A stretch of 64,000 nucleotides of DNA from Chloroflexota bacterium (lineage in GTDB: Bacteria > Chloroflexota > Dormibacteria > Dormibacterales > Dormibacteraceae). Shown here one piece after another: positions 61,396-64,000 of this stretch (positions are counted from its first letter, which is position 1; the number at the start of each line of letters is the position of its first letter). The notes beneath the pieces are model-generated. The model was not told where the DNA came from. It saw nothing but the letters and a program-made list of their open reading frames with translations, and did no database searches. A program made the position numbers and the translations under genes. The stretch is taken from contig VBGR01000044.1 of NCBI GenBank assembly GCA_005880695.1, positions 1 to 64,000 on the forward strand, written 5' to 3'.

Positions 61396-62354
61396 GGCTC
61401 CCGTCGAGGGTCCCCTTAGGCGTCTTTCCGACGCCGCTCGATCCGCTGCCGAACCTCTCGCGTCATCTCGGCCGCGAGGTCCTGGCCAAGCGTGACGACC
61501 TGACCGGCCTGGCCCTGGGTGGGAACAAGATCCGGAAGCTGGAGATGCTGATGGCGGTGGCGCAGCAGGAGGGCGCCGACGTCGTCCTGACGAGTGGCGC
61601 GGCTCAGTCCAACCACTGCCGGTCCACGGCCGCCGCGGCGCGACGGCTGGGGATGGACGTCGTCCTGCTTCTCTTTGAAGACCGGCACACCGACGTCCAG
61701 GGCAACCTTTTGCTCGATCACCTGCTGGGTGCGGAAGTCCGTCTCCAGCCGCGGGCGGAGTGGCCCCCCGCCCAGTCTCGGCTGGATGACGCGGCGGCGG
61801 ATCTGCGCAAGGTCGGACGGAAGCCCTATGTCGTCCCTTACGGGGGATCCGGGCCGCTGGGGGCGGCCGCCTACGCCTGGGGTTACCTGGAGCTGCTGGA
61901 CCAGCTCCGGGGCCGAGCGCCCGGGTGCGTCGTCTGCGTGACCTCGAGCGGCGGCATGCACGCGGGGCTGGTTGCAGGTGCGGTGGCGCGGGGCCGGCCG
62001 GCGCCGGTTGTCGGGGTGAGCGTTGCGGACCCGGCGACCGATTGCGAAGCCAGGGTGCTGAAACTCGCGGTCGAGACCGCGGGCCTGATCGAAGCGCCCC
62101 CCGCCGAGGCGGCCGACGCGAAAGTCCTGGACGGCTGGCAGGGGGATGGCTACGGCGTGCCTTCGGCTGCCGGCCGCGAGGCGATCGAGCTGGTGGCCCG
62201 GCTGGAGGGCATCTTCCTCGACCCGGTCTACACCGGGAAGGCGATGGCCGCCCTGCTGGCCTCAGCCGCTGAGCTGCCGGAGCCGATCGTGTTCGTGCAC
62301 AGCGGCGGCGCGCCGGCGCTGTTCGCGTACGCCCAGGAGCTGGTGCGCCACTAG
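61392..62354 (+). CDS. PLP enzyme of the D-cysteine desulfhydrase / ACC deaminase family
   Basis: 320 residues. The PLP lysine is in GGNKIRKLE, with the substrate-binding TSGAAQSNHCR and VTSSGGMHAGLVAG segments and a C-terminal HSGGAPALFAY. It resembles D-cysteine desulfhydrase (DcyD) more than ACC deaminase; the specificity is not certain. GTG 61392 overlaps cutA by 4 bp. Its last 93 bp overlap the convergent PAP2 gene. Confidence 0.9.
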   Translation: MRLPSRVPLGVFPTPLDPLPNLSRHLGREVLAKRDDLTGLALGGNKIRKLEMLMAVAQQEGADVVLTSGAAQSNHCRSTAAAARRLGMDVVLLLFEDRHTDVQGNLLLDHLLGAEVRLQPRAEWPPAQSRLDDAAADLRKVGRKPYVVPYGGSGPLGAAAYAWGYLELLDQLRGRAPGCVVCVTSSGGMHAGLVAGAVARGRPAPVVGVSVADPATDCEARVLKLAVETAGLIEAPPAEAADAKVLDGWQGDGYGVPSAAGREAIELVARLEGIFLDPVYTGKAMAALLASAAELPEPIVFVHSGGAPALFAYAQELVRH

Positions 62355-62921
62355 CGTCCAGGCCGCGCCGAGCAAAACTCCGCCGGCGACGTCGCTCGGC
62401 CAGTGCTCGCCTTCGTAAATCCGGCCGATGGCGATGACGGCGAGGAGGACTCCGCTCACGGCCCAGGCTGCTGCTCGCAGCCGCCGCGGGAGGAAGGCTA
62501 CGACCAGGACCGCCGCCACCCAGGTGAAAAAGGTCAGGTGCCCGCTTGGGAAGCTGTGTCCGGACGCGTGCCTGACGACGTGGACCAGGCTCGCCGGCGG
62601 CCGGGGGCGGGCGACCAGCAGCTGGACCACGTAGTAGGCTCCTCCGCTCAAGAAGCTGGCGAACGCCCAGAGCGCGGCCCGCCGTTTGAAGAGGAAGACG
62701 GCCGTGACGACCGCGACTCCGAGAATGGCCTGCCGCACTCCCTCGGTCCAGTCGACCCCCAGGAAAGCGGCAACCAGTGCACCCCAGGGGATGGCCTGAA
62801 CTGTGCGGGTGATCTCCAGGTCCAGCGGGAGGCGCGTCCAGACGGTGGCCGCGACTGCGTCGGCCGCGAAGAGCAGCGCCAGGACCAGGCCCAGCGCGAG
62901 CAGCCGGACCTCGCTTTTCAA
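62262..62921 (-). CDS. PAP2-family membrane phosphatase
   Basis: 219 residues, about six helices. The three PAP2 motifs are ARPRPPA, SFPSGHL and GRIYEGEHWPSDV, all well conserved. The C-terminal 30 residues (LGVREQRRRAAAVHEHDRLRQLSG) are basic and are encoded antisense to the PLP-enzyme gene; they may not be essential. Its ATG overlaps the DUF1206 stop (ATGA), so it follows it in one operon. Confidence 0.88.
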   Translation of the reverse strand: MKSEVRLLALGLVLALLFAADAVAATVWTRLPLDLEITRTVQAIPWGALVAAFLGVDWTEGVRQAILGVAVVTAVFLFKRRAALWAFASFLSGGAYYVVQLLVARPRPPASLVHVVRHASGHSFPSGHLTFFTWVAAVLVVAFLPRRLRAAAWAVSGVLLAVIAIGRIYEGEHWPSDVAGGVLLGAAWTLVAHQLLGVREQRRRAAAVHEHDRLRQLSG

Positions 62922-63727
62922 GACTCGTCGCCCTCCAGCTTCGCCCAGAGAGCGGAGCCGGCCGAGTGCAGCCCGAGGGCGATGAAACCGAGCGAGACCA
63001 CGCCGAGCAGGAGGCGGCCGAACGGAACTCCCGCCAGGAAGGCAAGCGCACCGCCGAAGCCGCGCACGCGGCCAGGCTGCCCGGCGAGCCCGGCACTCAG
63101 AAGGAACCAGCCGACCAGGCCGAACGTGACGGCCCGCGCCAGCATCCCGTAGCGGCCGAGAGTGTCCACGGCTTCGCGCTCCGCCTTGGTCATGCGGCCG
63201 CGCTTCAAGTAGCGCCGGAAATCGGCCCGGTAGACCTCCACCAGCTGGGCGGCGCCGGCCCCGAGGCCGATCAGACCCCCGATCGCGGCGGCGAGCCGGC
63301 CCGGCGGGCTGGCCAGGAAGGCGGCGGCCGGTCCCGAGAGTCCACTGCCGCCGGTCCCCGAGTGGCCGGAGAGGACCTGGACACCGAAGACGGCCAGCGC
63401 GCCGTACGTCAGGCCGCTCCAGAGGAACCCGGCGCGCTCGGCCAGGCCGACCGGTCCGCTGCCGGCATGCAGCGGGTCGTATAGAGCCCTGGTCAGACCC
63501 CAGAGCGAGTATGCCGCCAGGCCCGTGACCGCCAGCGCCAGGAAGACCGCACCGAGGGGCAGGCCGCCCAGGACCAGGAGGCTGCCGCGCTGGTCGGTCC
63601 CCTGCCCGCCGATCCCGAGAGCCAGGCCAAAGGCGAGAACGCCCATCGTTCCGTAGAGCAGGCCGCGGACGACATAGCCGAGCCGCTCAGCCAGCCGGAG
63701 CCAGCGGTTCGAGGCTGCGTCGCGCAC
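62918..63727 (-). CDS. DUF1206 family membrane protein
   Basis: About 269 residues from GTG 63727; six helices arranged as three repeats of two, the DUF1206 pattern (LGYVVRGLLYGTMGVLAFGLAL, RAGFLWSGLTYGALAVFGVQVL, YGMLARAVTFGLVGWFLLSAGL). Function unknown. A longer frame starts at TTG 63829 but includes 34 basic residues that overlap the promoter and start of the forward gene, so I prefer 63727. It is coupled to the PAP2 gene downstream. Confidence 0.8.
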   Translation of the reverse strand: MRDAASNRWLRLAERLGYVVRGLLYGTMGVLAFGLALGIGGQGTDQRGSLLVLGGLPLGAVFLALAVTGLAAYSLWGLTRALYDPLHAGSGPVGLAERAGFLWSGLTYGALAVFGVQVLSGHSGTGGSGLSGPAAAFLASPPGRLAAAIGGLIGLGAGAAQLVEVYRADFRRYLKRGRMTKAEREAVDTLGRYGMLARAVTFGLVGWFLLSAGLAGQPGRVRGFGGALAFLAGVPFGRLLLGVVSLGFIALGLHSAGSALWAKLEGDES

Positions 63728-63770
63728 CTCGCGGGAGGCCTTCCGCGCCCGTTTTCGCGGCCCCCCAATC

Positions 63771-63801
63771 CTGACAGCGAGTCTAGCGATTTTCTTATAG
63801 T
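63771..63801 (+). promoter_or_regulatory. Promoter of the final partial gene
   Basis: CTGACA (63771-63776) and TATAGT (63796-63801) are 19 bp apart. The -10 ends 17 bp before the TTG start at 63819. The AT-rich stretch stands out against the local G+C. Confidence 0.45.
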
Positions 63802-63818
63802 ACGCATGGTGGTTTTGT

Positions 63819-64000
63819 TTGGCTAGCAACTCCGCTCCGACCGGCGGCGCCGAGCGCTACGGGCCCGGTGACGAAGCCATTGGGCTGGAGCCGGGCGATT
63901 TCGTGCTCACCCACCGCGAGCACCTGATCGGCAAGTTCATCAGCGTCGCCCAGAAGCGCCGGTTTCGCGGCCCCGAGCGGGTCTTCGCACATTGGAGTCA
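63819..64000 (+). CDS. Partial N-terminus of a possible permuted papain-like hydrolase
   Basis: The TTG start gives MASNSAPTGGAERYGPGDEA then GLEPGDFVLTHREHLIGKFISVAQ and ERVFAHWSH, cut by the window end. The GDFVLTHRE...KFISVAQ...HWSH pattern resembles YiiX/NlpC-like permuted papain proteins, where a conserved His lies early in the fold. Only 60 residues are visible, so this is tentative. It diverges from the DUF1206 gene. Confidence 0.45.
   Translation, partial: MASNSAPTGGAERYGPGDEAIGLEPGDFVLTHREHLIGKFISVAQKRRFRGPERVFAHWS

Overview
The window is 64 kb of very G+C-rich bacterial chromosome. By eye it is roughly two-thirds or more G+C, with strong GC3 bias, so long antisense open frames are everywhere. 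Gene content points to a menaquinone-using, probably soil or subsurface, high-GC Terrabacteria lineage such as Dormibacterota or Chloroflexota. The reasons are a luciferase-like (F420-type) oxidoreductase domain, menaquinone genes, a bS21 gene (usually absent in Actinobacteria), orphan Flp pilins, and many start codons 6-8 bp after a -10-like hexamer, suggesting leaderless transcripts. This placement is inference. I see no phage, transposase, integrase or CRISPR array. With the starts chosen here, no gap between genes exceeds 300 bp; the 204 bp at 4661-4864 hold nothing I recognise.

Layout. 1-7.7 kb: a MoxR/DUF58/VWA (Bat-type) operon after a partial Gln/Gly-rich protein. 7.7-12.9 kb: tRNA-Thr, a multispanning protein with a cupredoxin, a 43-residue Lys-rich peptide, a GH18 protein, a short-chain dehydrogenase and a divergent alpha/beta hydrolase. 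13-17 kb: lon, two envelope proteins, rpsU and a solitary 5S rRNA with its own promoter and terminator. 17-23.7 kb: a lipoprotein, a flippase, a glycosyltransferase and a nucleotide-translocase-like/HEAT/cNMP-binding fusion. 23.7-28.4 kb: PRC-barrel protein, xseBA, a DUF2254 protein and moaA.

28.4-37.2 kb is the most unusual part. A forward operon (two crotonases, thiolase, menG) converges on a reverse operon whose genes all overlap by 4-8 bp: tetR, a 118-aa orphan, a YjbQ-polyprenyl synthase fusion, a luciferase-like oxidoreductase-UbiA fusion, a CPBP protease and a small membrane protein. Together these look like a menaquinone side-chain module built from two fusions I do not recall from other organisms.

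37.2-45.7 kb: a cyclase-family hydrolase, KDPG aldolase, two tandem Flp pilins, a three-subunit molybdenum hydroxylase of 4-hydroxybenzoyl-CoA reductase type (its FAD subunit carries the extra [4Fe-4S] cysteines) flanked by G/C palindromic repeats, a membrane protein, and a divergent two-subunit CoA-transferase-like enzyme. With the crotonases, thiolase and aldehyde dehydrogenase this suggests CoA-dependent degradation of aromatic or related acids; moaA supplies the first step of molybdenum cofactor synthesis.

45.8-50 kb: a three-gene phosphorelay (REC-HD-GYP, hybrid kinase, lone REC). 50-56.9 kb: enoyl-CoA hydratase, aldehyde dehydrogenase, a lipoprotein lacking a normal start, SCP2, MBL hydrolase, an HTH regulator with DegV, MgtC and a bifunctional-nuclease-domain protein. 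56.9-64 kb: polA, mutM, PAP2, cutA, a D-cysteine desulfhydrase-like enzyme, another PAP2, a DUF1206 protein, and the start of a possible papain-like permuted hydrolase cut by the window end.
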